A DNA stretch of 62,766 bases from an uncultured Caldilineaceae bacterium (lineage in GTDB: Bacteria; Chloroflexota; Anaerolineae; Caldilineales; Caldilineaceae), in assembly GCA_951813625.1 (NCBI GenBank), contig CATOTS010000054.1, positions 1-62,766 on the forward strand, in the 5' to 3' direction. The notes beneath the pieces were generated by a model. That model searched no databases. It had not been told where the DNA came from and saw only the letters and a list, made by a program, of their open reading frames with translations. The stretch's first letter is position 1. Each line of letters opens with the position of its first letter. The translations under genes and the position numbers were made by a program. Below are positions 35,779 to 43,769 of this stretch, piece after piece.

Positions 35779-38589
35779 TTAGGGCCCCGTTTCACCATTG
35801 CCGCCCGGAAGTGTCCCTGCGTACCTGACTTCGGGAAGCGGGTCTTCTTCGCTTAGCTTCAGCCAGCGATCTACCGTTGGGTCATCTTCGAAGCCACTTT
35901 GCGCCATTGCCTTTGCAAGCTGCACACATAGAAACCTTAGCAAAGGCAAATTAGGACTTTCCTTCGGATCACTTTCAAGGTCGTACTTCAAATCATCTGC
36001 TAACAACCTTAAGCCAAGTGTTACCATATCGCCTATTGCCTGCTGGTGACCTGGCGCTCCTTCTTTGAACACCCATGTCGCAAATTGAAGTGCCTGTGGA
36101 AGCTGAACGGTCTTACGGACAGCGATCATCAAACCGACTTCTCTCAGCAAATCTTCTGAAGGAGGCTGAAGTGATGCCTCCTTACGAAGCGATTCCCTTA
36201 ACCAGTTTCGCAAACCAGACATAGCGCTCGCGGCAAGAGATTCGTCATCGGACGCCAAACCCATCCTCAGCCAAATTACGAGCTCGTCGAATCGGCCCGG
36301 GATTGTCCTGATTAACGCATAAATGAGATCGAAGCCGGGTGTACCAGAATCGGTCAACTTTTTGACTTTCTCGTAGAGAAGTTCACCAACAGAAGGAAGA
36401 ATCATGACTTCCTCAAGAATCGACGCCAGACCGCGAAGTGCCAAGCGTGTGGGCTCGCGAACCGCGTATTGGAAAAAGGGAAATGGGTCTACTGTTACAT
36501 CGGCAGTTGCCCAATGTTCAATAAGCTCAGCGACATATTTACGGTCATCGTCAGTGAGTTCCAGTGACTGCCCGTGATGCCTTGACTTGGAAATAGCAGC
36601 CCCTATATTCCAAATTACATCTTCAACCTTATTCGGGTCTACCGGGCTGGTACCCAATTCAAACTCAAATGAATCGCCGTCTCTTAGCGTACTATGCCGG
36701 AATTTATTTGCGTCACCGGAAAGCCACTTTTGTCGAAAGCATCGTTCTGCCATGCCAAGTTCAGGTTCGGGCAGCAAGAGGAATACCCAATCATACATGT
36801 TCGTTCCAGTTGGCAGGCTGTCAGAGGTAGTGTATTTGTCACTCCAAAGAGCCTGTGTGAATGCTTTCAACTCATCGTCAGCTAACAACCCCCTTTCGTA
36901 AACTTTCATAATTCTTCTCGCGGCCCGCGCGCGGGATTCGGAATCACCGCCCAATCCTCGGATGAGGAAGTCAATGACTTCACGCAAACGGCCATCGTTG
37001 TCGGGTGTCCGAATGGATGGCAAGTCTTCGTTCTTGAGAAACTCTCCTGGATCGGGAAAGAGATCGGGGACAGTCGCTAAAAAGCTGTCCATACCTACGA
37101 TTGGCATACTCAAGAGTTCAATAGCCCTTGCAGTGCGACTATCCTTCGGAAGGGCCTCCCAAGAACGCTGGAGGAGATTCTGAATTGATTTGTGTAGCCA
37201 ATGCTCTCGGGAGACTTCTTGATTCTGATAAAATTGAAGACCCATGTCCAAAAGAGCTTCTGCTCTTTCGGGCGATACACGAAGAACCAGCCGGGACAAA
37301 ACTTCAATGGCGACTCTCATTTTCGAAATCCAATGGAGTGAGCGTTGACGTCTGCCCTCCGTAACCAACCGAGGGAATGCGTATTCGATTACAGTAATGC
37401 AAGAGTCACAGAGAAGCTCCACTGAAGAATCCGATAGGACAGCGACTCTGGGACGGGACAGGACACGATTGAGTGTCTTGTCTCCTTCACTATCGGAGAC
37501 TCTAAGAACTAGCCGAATCGCAAACTCAGGCAGGGTCGTGGCCAACACCTCCGCAGCAGATCGCAGGATATCCGAGGCCACCGCAAGGCCCACCGGTTCA
37601 GCGTATTTCGTGACTGGGGGCAGTCCGGCAACTTCTGAAAGGCGAACTGCGCTGGATGCGACGCGTTCGAGACTCGCTAAGGAGTCTTGAAAATTCTCGT
37701 CACGCTTGACACCGAGATCGAAGAATGGTGCTTCTTGTTCCCCTCCCTTGCCTTCCAGTCGACGCGCAATGAGGTCTTTCTCCAGTTCGGCATCGCATTT
37801 CAAAGCGGCAAGTTCATGCCATCGCCTGCGAAGCTCTTGTCGGTTGTCTATGGAAAGCGCAGACCACATTGCCCAACCCTCTCTCGACGCACCTGCAACA
37901 CTCCCCTCTACATCAGGTATGGACCGTATTGCAGTAAGTGCTTCCTTGACTAGCTCCGCTGCTTCGTCATTTCGATCTGTTTCCCACAGAAGGGCAGCTT
38001 TGCGAACCATCCAAATTGGATCACAGTCTCTGACGGTCCAATCGTCTAGCAAGCACTCCAGCTTCTCGAAGTCCATAGAAATCATTGCCCAAAGACAACA
38101 TTCTTGGCGAAATCGGTGGTGAACGTCAGGATGATCGTCTATGAAAGGTTCTAATTGCTCGGCCCTTTTGTTAAACAGATCTTCATCAAGGCAAAACCGC
38201 GCAGCTGTCAATAGAGCAAGTGCTACAGTTCGCCAGTTCGCTCGAACGGCACTCCAATCGATTCCTTCGTTGTCAACTCCTTCAATTTTTCGGCCTAGGC
38301 AATCTATAGACGATAGGATCGCCTCAGTCTCCGATTCCAATTCCCTGGAGATTGGCTCAAGCAGAATTTCTCTTCGCCATATTAGTTCATAAATTACGTC
38401 CAGTCGTTCTACAACTGTAAGGGCCGTGAGAGAGGCCAGAATGTGAGATTCCCAATCATCTGTACGCATCTTGAGAATCTCTCGCTCCTCACTTGCGGGA
38501 AGCAACAACCACCCAGGGTATACCTGCCTATTGTGTCTCCAGATGTCGAATATCTCCTTTACTTTGTGCTGAGAATTGTTAGTTTTCAT
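35779..38589 (-). CDS. Large helical protein coupled to a SIR2 gene, candidate defence sensor
   Basis: Encodes about 936 residues from ATG 38589; the start overlaps the SIR2 stop by 11 bp, so the two are almost certainly co-translated. No Walker, nuclease or membrane motif is visible. The sequence is helical and solenoid-like: residues ~150-230 (CLWAMISMDFEKLECLLDDW, MVRKAALLWETDRNDEAAEL) look like degenerate TPRs, and NMYDWVFLLLPEPELGMAER is a distinctive later block. It resembles, from memory, the long region fused to SIR2 in some defence sirtuins (DUF4020/DSR-like), but as a separate protein. A likely role is recognising phage components and switching on the SIR2 partner. It is clearly AT-richer than its neighbours. 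Confidence 0.6.
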   Translation of the reverse strand: MKTNNSQHKVKEIFDIWRHNRQVYPGWLLLPASEEREILKMRTDDWESHILASLTALTVVERLDVIYELIWRREILLEPISRELESETEAILSSIDCLGRKIEGVDNEGIDWSAVRANWRTVALALLTAARFCLDEDLFNKRAEQLEPFIDDHPDVHHRFRQECCLWAMISMDFEKLECLLDDWTVRDCDPIWMVRKAALLWETDRNDEAAELVKEALTAIRSIPDVEGSVAGASREGWAMWSALSIDNRQELRRRWHELAALKCDAELEKDLIARRLEGKGGEQEAPFFDLGVKRDENFQDSLASLERVASSAVRLSEVAGLPPVTKYAEPVGLAVASDILRSAAEVLATTLPEFAIRLVLRVSDSEGDKTLNRVLSRPRVAVLSDSSVELLCDSCITVIEYAFPRLVTEGRRQRSLHWISKMRVAIEVLSRLVLRVSPERAEALLDMGLQFYQNQEVSREHWLHKSIQNLLQRSWEALPKDSRTARAIELLSMPIVGMDSFLATVPDLFPDPGEFLKNEDLPSIRTPDNDGRLREVIDFLIRGLGGDSESRARAARRIMKVYERGLLADDELKAFTQALWSDKYTTSDSLPTGTNMYDWVFLLLPEPELGMAERCFRQKWLSGDANKFRHSTLRDGDSFEFELGTSPVDPNKVEDVIWNIGAAISKSRHHGQSLELTDDDRKYVAELIEHWATADVTVDPFPFFQYAVREPTRLALRGLASILEEVMILPSVGELLYEKVKKLTDSGTPGFDLIYALIRTIPGRFDELVIWLRMGLASDDESLAASAMSGLRNWLRESLRKEASLQPPSEDLLREVGLMIAVRKTVQLPQALQFATWVFKEGAPGHQQAIGDMVTLGLRLLADDLKYDLESDPKESPNLPLLRFLCVQLAKAMAQSGFEDDPTVDRWLKLSEEDPLPEVRYAGTLPGGNGETGP

Positions 38590-39595
38590 TAGACCGCGGT
38601 TCCTCTCTAGGTTGTCTGGGAGACACCTCTTCAACCGGCTGGAGGTGGTCAGGAATCTTCAGATGCTGATGGCTTGATGGTGAAGGCCATTCCGTAAATT
38701 CATAGGGGCGGCCTCGCTCCAATGTGTGCAACACCCACTCAATGGCGTATTGATGACGTTGGTGCTCCGGCCACATGCGGGCTTTTGGGTGCCGCGCGAG
38801 ATCAATGGGCATGACCCCTCTACATTCCAACATTCTGCGTCGAGGGTGTGGCAAGTCTAACCATCCGGCTAAGAAAATCCTTGGCGCGGAATCTCCCAAA
38901 TTGTCGCGAACCCATCCTGACCAATTCAGGAAGTTGGGATCATTCCCTGAGAAGCCGATTAAACAAAAGACTGATTCCATCATTGCCTGCTGAACAGTAC
39001 TCACGAAAGGAGCGTATTTCGTGGGATAGGTTCGGTAATCTTCTTCAGTAATAATAAGTGGGAATTGAGCTGGAAACGATCCGTGCAGTTTTACAATTCG
39101 CGGCTTCTTGGCAAGCGGGATCTCATCCATATCTCTAACGATACTATAGCCCCGATTTACTACTTGGGGGCGCACCTTTTCCAATAGAGTGTCCCAGTTT
39201 GTCGTGAAGACATCGCGCCAGTTTAGTTGCAGCAATCGCTTATGCATTTCTCCGGGTTGCAGGTCATCGTCTCGGATCAATTGAATGAGAAGCTGGTGCA
39301 AATTTGCCCGTTCAAATGCAGTCACATACTCCTGGGCTAGGCTCAAGATACGGTCAGGAAGGGCTTTAGGGGAAACCTTTGCTAGCGGGTCAACTTCGCC
39401 GCCTTCCGGATATAATCTCTTGTGTATCTCAATTGCCACGTCGGTCCAAAGTGGGGGGGCACTAGCATCCGGTCTTACTCTCAAAGCATGCCTACTAAGT
39501 CCACTCCCAACCATCAAGGACGCTCCGTTTCCGAAATTCGCCCACAAAGCATCGCGAACTTGGTCTATATGGTTCTGGTCCTGGAAAGTTTCCAC
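38579..39595 (-). CDS. SIR2-like NADase effector
   Basis: Encodes 338 residues. The Rossmann start is SLMVGSGLSRHA (G30SGLS), and the catalytic pair is present: N133 in FTTNWDTLLEKV and H171 in VKLHGSFP; FCLIGFSGNDPNFLNW is the later SIR2 motif. No zinc-binding Cys set is seen, as usual for defence SIR2 proteins, which degrade NAD rather than deacetylate proteins. The C-terminal ~70 residues are proline-rich and unassigned. It is first in a two-gene operon with the 936-residue helical protein. Together they suggest an abortive-infection system in which phage sensing triggers NAD depletion. The 39596-39931 gap holds its upstream region and no other gene. Confidence 0.85.
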   Translation of the reverse strand: METFQDQNHIDQVRDALWANFGNGASLMVGSGLSRHALRVRPDASAPPLWTDVAIEIHKRLYPEGGEVDPLAKVSPKALPDRILSLAQEYVTAFERANLHQLLIQLIRDDDLQPGEMHKRLLQLNWRDVFTTNWDTLLEKVRPQVVNRGYSIVRDMDEIPLAKKPRIVKLHGSFPAQFPLIITEEDYRTYPTKYAPFVSTVQQAMMESVFCLIGFSGNDPNFLNWSGWVRDNLGDSAPRIFLAGWLDLPHPRRRMLECRGVMPIDLARHPKARMWPEHQRHQYAIEWVLHTLERGRPYEFTEWPSPSSHQHLKIPDHLQPVEEVSPRQPREEPRSNEN

Positions 39596-39931
39596 GTTTG
39601 TGTTCCTTCTTCACCAACCCAAACCATCATTTGAATTTAAGTGGATGTCGAATTATAGTTTGAAGGTCAACTTACCTAAAAAATCATTGATGTACAGACT
39701 GTCCACCCGAACTATCGCCGCGCGCCAGCACCCTCCCGCCCCCGCCAACGCACCAATCCATCAAACCCCCATTTTGCCCTCTGCCGCAAGAACCCATAAA
39801 ATAGCCCACAGGACGCAACCTTCGCTTCACACACTAGCGTCCATACCCGGACCAACAAAACAGCCACCGCGCGCATGAACTCATGCAGCAGCGCAATCGC
39901 ACTACGATACGCAACACCCAAAGGAGGTAGT

Positions 39932-40390
39932 CATGCGTTAACGCAACGTAAGCCGCCGCCAGTTTCTCCAGTTCGCTGGCGGCCGCGCGGGCCAGTCCAG
40001 CAGACCGTGGCCCACGTCTCCCTGATCGCGCTCACCGTCATCTTCTCGATCCCCTTCTTCTGGCTCGTGACCAGCTCGCTCAAGATCGATCAACAACTGG
40101 TCGCCTTCCCGATCGTCTGGGTCCCCAACCCAATCACCTTCGACCACTACATCTACGGACTCCAGTTCATGGCCGCATGGGGCGACTACCTGGGGCCGCT
40201 CATCTACCTCAGCGACAAGGACCTCTACACCGTGTCGCTCGGCCTGGCCCTCTTCCGCGGCGAATACAACGCCGAGTTCGGCGGGCTGATGGCCGCCAGC
40301 ACCGTCATGATGCTGCCGGTCGTAATCCTCTTCTTTCTGACACAGCGGACCTTCATCCAGGGAATCACACTGACCGGCATCAAGGGATAA
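39932..40390 (+). pseudogene. Collapsed sugar ABC transporter locus (Tat-type binding-protein start joined to a permease with an internal deletion)
   Basis: AAAGGAGG precedes ATG 39932, but codon 3 is TAA. Beyond it the same frame reads RNVSRRQFLQFAGG, a twin-arginine signal typical of solute-binding proteins. Within 25 codons another frame becomes a MalG/UgpE-like permease (HVSLIALTVIFSIPFFWLVT, then SSLK). That jumps from FDHYIYGLQF straight to MAAWGDYLGPLIYLSDKDLY and on to the normal C-terminus, removing about 140 residues including the EAA loop. Two deletions and a nonsense codon therefore compressed an operon of several kilobases to 460 bp. It is non-functional. Confidence 0.8.
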
Positions 40391-40440
40391 CCCGCGAACG
40401 CGGGGCCCGCTCCGCCTCCCGCCCGGCAAGGAGACGCACA

Positions 40441-41184
40441 ATGGACAACATCGAAGCCAAACTGGACCGGCTCGAAGAGGACGGCTTTATCCTCGTCGAA
40501 AACGCGCTCACACCGGAGGAGACCGAGCACGTCCGCCAGCGCATCAACCATGCGCGCGCAATGGGCTGGGAGGAGGGGCTCAACGCGGTCGGCAACATGT
40601 GGTTCGACACGCTGCTCGACCGCGAGCCGGAGACCTACGCGCCCCTGGTCGGCCATCGCAGCATCCGCCCCATCCTCGAAGGCATGATGGGGCGCCAGTG
40701 CCAGCTGCGCAGCTTCCGCGCCCACATCAACCCGGGGCCCTACCTGCAGGAGTGGCATCTCGACTTCTACGGCTACTGGCAGGAGAAGCGCGAGCTCGGC
40801 CGCGCCCGCTACGCGGTGCAGCCGGTCGGCATCAACACCACCTTCTACTTCCAGGACAACGGCCCCGACCTCGCCCACCTCAAGTTCATCAAGAACGGCC
40901 ACAAGATCGAGCCGCCCCACCTCGACCCTATGGACCGCCCCAAGTTCGAGGCCTGGTGTGAGGCGCAGGAGCACGTCATCCTCTACCCCAAGGCCGGCGA
41001 CTGCATCGTCTTCATCAACCACATCCCCCACCAGGGCGCCAAGCACCAGGAGCAGATCGAGCGCAGCAACGTCGTCTGCCACTACCAGCTGACGCCGATG
41101 TACGAAGGCATCTGGCACGTCTCCACCCCGCGCGGCTACGACGGCACCTTCCCCTTTGGGGAGGACCGCCGGCCGAAGGGGTAA
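40441..41184 (+). CDS. Phytanoyl-CoA dioxygenase family (PhyH) Fe(II)/2-oxoglutarate oxygenase
   Basis: Encodes 247 residues with AAGGAG 7 bases upstream. The Fe(II) triad is readable: H and D in EWHLDFYGYW and the distal histidine in FINHIPHQGAKH. ERSNVVCHYQ supplies the 2-oxoglutarate arginine. The family hydroxylates various small molecules; many such paralogues in uncultivated Chloroflexota and Poribacteria have unknown substrates. It follows the collapsed transporter, and a duplicate of its 3' end lies at 41734-41774 beyond HicAB. Confidence 0.88.
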   Translation: MDNIEAKLDRLEEDGFILVENALTPEETEHVRQRINHARAMGWEEGLNAVGNMWFDTLLDREPETYAPLVGHRSIRPILEGMMGRQCQLRSFRAHINPGPYLQEWHLDFYGYWQEKRELGRARYAVQPVGINTTFYFQDNGPDLAHLKFIKNGHKIEPPHLDPMDRPKFEAWCEAQEHVILYPKAGDCIVFINHIPHQGAKHQEQIERSNVVCHYQLTPMYEGIWHVSTPRGYDGTFPFGEDRRPKG

Positions 41185-41194
41185 TGGGTGGGTA
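41161..41194 (+). repeat. phyH 3' end, left copy of the direct repeat around HicAB
   Basis: GAGGACCGCCGGCCGAAGGG then GTAATGGGTGGGTA. It recurs at 41734-41774 with a 5-base insertion and few changes. See the right copy for the coding comparison. Confidence 0.7.
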
Positions 41195-41492
41195 CGTCCG
41201 GTTGTATGAATCTCCTCTTTGCCCGTTGCCGTCCATCCATGGGGACCGGAAGCGGGCAAACTGTCTCTTGAACCCACACACACCGTCCAGACCGACTGAA
41301 GTAAGGCGGCTGGCGCGTACCTTGCTATTGAGATTGGGGTTCGTCGAGAGGGTAAGGGGAAGCCATCATGTCTTCAGAAAGGGAGGAGTGACCGAAAGAC
41401 TGAATCTGCAACGCGACGGCAGTCACGCCAAGCCCTACCAGGTCAGACAGGTCCGTCAGGTCATCCTGAAGTACAGGCTGGAGGAAGAGTGA
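41184..41492 (+). CDS. hicA: HicA-like mRNA interferase
   Basis: The C-terminal ~65 residues (LLLRLGFVERVRGSHHVFRK then GGVTERLNLQRDGSHAKPYQ and VRQVILKY) match HicA, with the catalytic histidine in RGSHH. Its true start is unclear. The ATG at 41184 overlaps the phyH stop (TAATG) but lies inside duplicated sequence, and the first ~35 residues have no HicA character. In-frame TTG codons near 41270 and 41322 are alternatives. hicB follows with overlap. HicA cleaves mRNA and is held by HicB. Confidence 0.7.
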   Translation: MGGYVRLYESPLCPLPSIHGDRKRANCLLNPHTPSRPTEVRRLARTLLLRLGFVERVRGSHHVFRKGGVTERLNLQRDGSHAKPYQVRQVRQVILKYRLEEE

Positions 41493-41704
41493 TGTACAAA
41501 TACGAGGTCATAATCTACTGGAGCAATGCTGACGACACGTTCGTCGCCGAGGCGCCGGAGCTTCCCGGGTGCATGGCGCACGGCGCTACGCAGGAAGTTG
41601 CGCTCCGAAATATCAACGAGGCAATGGCGCTCTGGATCGACACCGCGCGTGAGTTTGGCGACCCTGTACCGGAACCCAAAGGCGAACGACTGATGCTGGC
41701 ATGA
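41492..41704 (+). CDS. hicB: HicB antitoxin
   Basis: Encodes 70 residues from ATG 41492, which shares its A with the hicA stop (TGATG). YKYEVIIYWSNADDTFVAEA then PELPGCMAHGATQEVALRNI is the partial RNase H-like HicB fold. No extra RHH domain is present, so promoter repression may be weak or absent. It neutralises HicA directly. Confidence 0.88.
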   Translation: MYKYEVIIYWSNADDTFVAEAPELPGCMAHGATQEVALRNINEAMALWIDTAREFGDPVPEPKGERLMLA

Positions 41705-41733
41705 ACCGGTGAGAGCGGCCTGCCCCATGCGCC

Positions 41734-41774
41734 GAAGACTGCCGGCCGCGGTCGAAGGGGTAATGGATGGGTAG
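41734..41774 (+). repeat. phyH 3' end duplicate, right copy
   Basis: Encodes EDCRPRSKG and stop, against EDRRPKG and stop at the end of phyH, then the same GTAATGGRTGGGTA. It lies 30 bp after hicB, so HicAB sits between two copies of the same gene end. Confidence 0.7.
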
Positions 41775-41885
41775 GGTGCAGTCCAAAATTGGGGCACAGA
41801 TTCCTATACCTCAGGTAGCAATGGAGTCATGGCCAGTCCACGGTCCATTCTCAGGCAGAGTGGAGGTATACGCTTCCCTGATTCC

Positions 41886-41950
41886 TTTTGGACGGTCGGG
41901 CCTTCGGCCCTCCCTTGTGCGGGGGGACTCCCCCCGCAACGCCCCCCTGA
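41886..41950 (+). repeat. Solo core of the MITE-like repeat
   Basis: TTTTGGACGGTCGGGCCTTC through the palindrome at 41919-41937 and CAACGCCCCCCT. The 41775-42267 gap holds this core and the repeat at 41995-42160 and no gene. Confidence 0.8.
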
Positions 41951-41994
41951 TGTTCTCCCCCCGCCGAGTGTGGGGTCAATGCAGCCCTGTGCTA

Positions 41995-42160
41995 CCTGCG
42001 GCCCAACGCGCCGCCCCAAAATCGGCGAACGCCGCGGCCACGGTAGGGGCAGGCCCCGTGCCTGCCCTACGCCTGCCCTGTGCCTCTCCCAAAAGCCGGT
42101 AGACAATTTCAGCCACCGCTGGCATGACGTCCACGCCAAACGATTCCCACCCCAAAAGTA
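41995..42160 (+). repeat. Dispersed ~165-bp repeat with a covarying hairpin, copy B
   Basis: Matches 26820-26990. The hairpin here is GGGCAGGC/GCCTGCCC around CCCGT, followed by extra GCCTGCCCT units. Confidence 0.75.
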
Positions 42161-42267
42161 GGCTGCACCCTGGGTGGGTGCCTCGGTTGACAGCAGGTGG
42201 AAGTTTGGCTAACCTTCGGTTCTCATTTCTTCTGGCAACGCGATCTGATTCGGAAGAAGGCAAGACG

Positions 42268-42471
42268 ATGCACCACACCCCATCGTCCGAGGACAAGACA
42301 GACCCGCGCGGCAATGACAACCGCAACGAAAGAGAGCCGGATACACTGCGCGAAACTAAACAAGAATGCCGGTCGGAATCGCCAGAGGATGATGCCGTCC
42401 GTGAAAAGGTCGTGGCGCACTATCAAGAGAGCATCAAACGCAATCACCGCCTGGCAAAGCTGCTGGCCTAA
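42268..42471 (+). CDS. Small charged protein, possible antitoxin
   Basis: Encodes 67 residues from ATG 42268 (GAAGAAGG upstream). The first half is polar and probably disordered. The C-terminal helix (REKVVAHYQESIKRNHRLAK then LLA) resembles short antitoxins of the YxESxxRNxxLxxLLA type that precede Doc or PIN toxins, as recalled from related genomes. Its stop overlaps the next ATG by one base, as expected for an antitoxin/toxin pair. The toxin is reduced to a fragment. Confidence 0.45.
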   Translation: MHHTPSSEDKTDPRGNDNRNEREPDTLRETKQECRSESPEDDAVREKVVAHYQESIKRNHRLAKLLA

Positions 42472-42569
42472 TGACCTATACCTACCTCACAGTTCAATCG
42501 TTTTTCTCGATCTCGCTCTGGCATCGCAAAGCAGACACGCCGATTGCCCTCAAGAAATTCTCGCAATAG
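42471..42569 (+). pseudogene. Toxin remnant after the 42268 gene
   Basis: The frame begins MTYTYLTVQ, like the start of Doc/Fic toxins (TYRYLTVEE), and stops after 32 codons. A shifted frame from about 42497 reads IVFLDLALASQSRHADC, which looks more like a PIN toxin start. The identity is therefore open; either way the toxin is truncated. Confidence 0.35.
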
Positions 42570-42715
42570 AGAATCTTCACACCTTAACGCTCAATTGGAA
42601 CCGAGACTGATCCCTTTTGGGCGTTGTGCAGTTACGTAAGCAATGCCCACAACCGCGGCCAGCGGCGGGTAATCTTACGTTGTGCGCACGCATAGGCTGA
42701 CCACACCCACCGCCC

Positions 42716-43768
42716 ATGAAAATCACCGACGTCCGCGCCGTATACCCCAACTACCGCCAGCCCCTCGGCGGCTGGCGGCCCTACCTCTGGCAGATCGTCG
42801 TGCGCGTCGAGACCGACGCCGGCATTACAGGCTACGGCTATGGCGGCGGCGGCGTGGCCAGCGTCGAGGTCGTCAACCGCCACCTACGCGAGCTGCTGCT
42901 CGACGAACGCTGCGACAGCCCCACCGACATCGAGCGCCTCTGGGACAAACTCTACACCGCCTCCATCCCCTACGGCCGCGGCGGCATCGCCGTCATGGCC
43001 CTCAGCGGCATCGACCTCGCACTGTGGGACCTCCTGGGCCGCGCCGAGCGCCAGCCGGTCTACGCGCTCCTAGGCGGCTCCTCCGCGCCGCGCATCCGCG
43101 CCTACGCCTCCGGCAACGACCCGGAATGGTTCGCCGAGCAGGGCTTCAGCGCGCACAAGGTCTCCTGCGGCCGTCCCGCGCACGCCGGCGACTACGAGCG
43201 CGCCGCGGCCATGGCGGATGAGTCACGGCGCTACCTGGGCGCCGACGCGCTGCTGATGTTCGACTGCTACATGGCCTGGGATGCCGCCGCAACCCTGAAG
43301 ATGGCGCATACCCTTGCGCCCTACGACATCTACTGGTTCGAAGATACGCTGACGCCGGACGACCTCGACGGGCTGGCCCAGTTGCGGCCGCAGATCAAGC
43401 CAATCCAGCTGGCCGGCGGCGAGCACGACTTCACACACCACCGCTTCGCCGCCATCGCCGCAGCCGGCGCGCTCGACATCTGGCAGCCGGACGTGACCTG
43501 GTGCGGCGGCGTCACCGCGACGCGGCGCATCATCGCACAGGCGCAGGCGGCCGGCGCGACCGTCGTCCTGCACCGCGGCGGCGAGCCGTGGGGGCTGCAC
43601 GTTATCGCGGCAACGGAATGTGAGAAGTTGGGCGAACTGGTGCTGGGCAACCGGCACAGGGCGCCCGAGGCGTTGTGGCTGGACGCGCCGCAGACGGAGA
43701 ACGGCTATCTGACGCCTACCGACGCGCCCGGTTTTGGCCTGCGCCTGAACAAGGAGTTGGTGGACTGA
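42716..43768 (+). CDS. Mandelate racemase/muconate lactonizing enzyme family dehydratase
   Basis: Encodes 350 residues. The enolase-superfamily capping domain (VRVETDAGITGYGYGGGG, PYGRGGIAVMALSGIDLALW) is followed by a barrel with metal ligands in LLMFDCYMAWD (D), YWFEDTL (E) and QLAGGEHDF (E). VVLHRGGEPWGLH supplies a candidate catalytic histidine. The pattern is closest to L-rhamnonate/sugar-acid dehydratases of the superfamily, which remove water from an aldonic acid. It converges with larA (1 bp between stops). Together with UxaE and the HpcH/HpaI aldolase this suggests acid-sugar catabolism, though the exact substrate is not decided. Confidence 0.85.
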   Translation: MKITDVRAVYPNYRQPLGGWRPYLWQIVVRVETDAGITGYGYGGGGVASVEVVNRHLRELLLDERCDSPTDIERLWDKLYTASIPYGRGGIAVMALSGIDLALWDLLGRAERQPVYALLGGSSAPRIRAYASGNDPEWFAEQGFSAHKVSCGRPAHAGDYERAAAMADESRRYLGADALLMFDCYMAWDAAATLKMAHTLAPYDIYWFEDTLTPDDLDGLAQLRPQIKPIQLAGGEHDFTHHRFAAIAAAGALDIWQPDVTWCGGVTATRRIIAQAQAAGATVVLHRGGEPWGLHVIAATECEKLGELVLGNRHRAPEALWLDAPQTENGYLTPTDAPGFGLRLNKELVD

Positions 43769-43769
43769 C

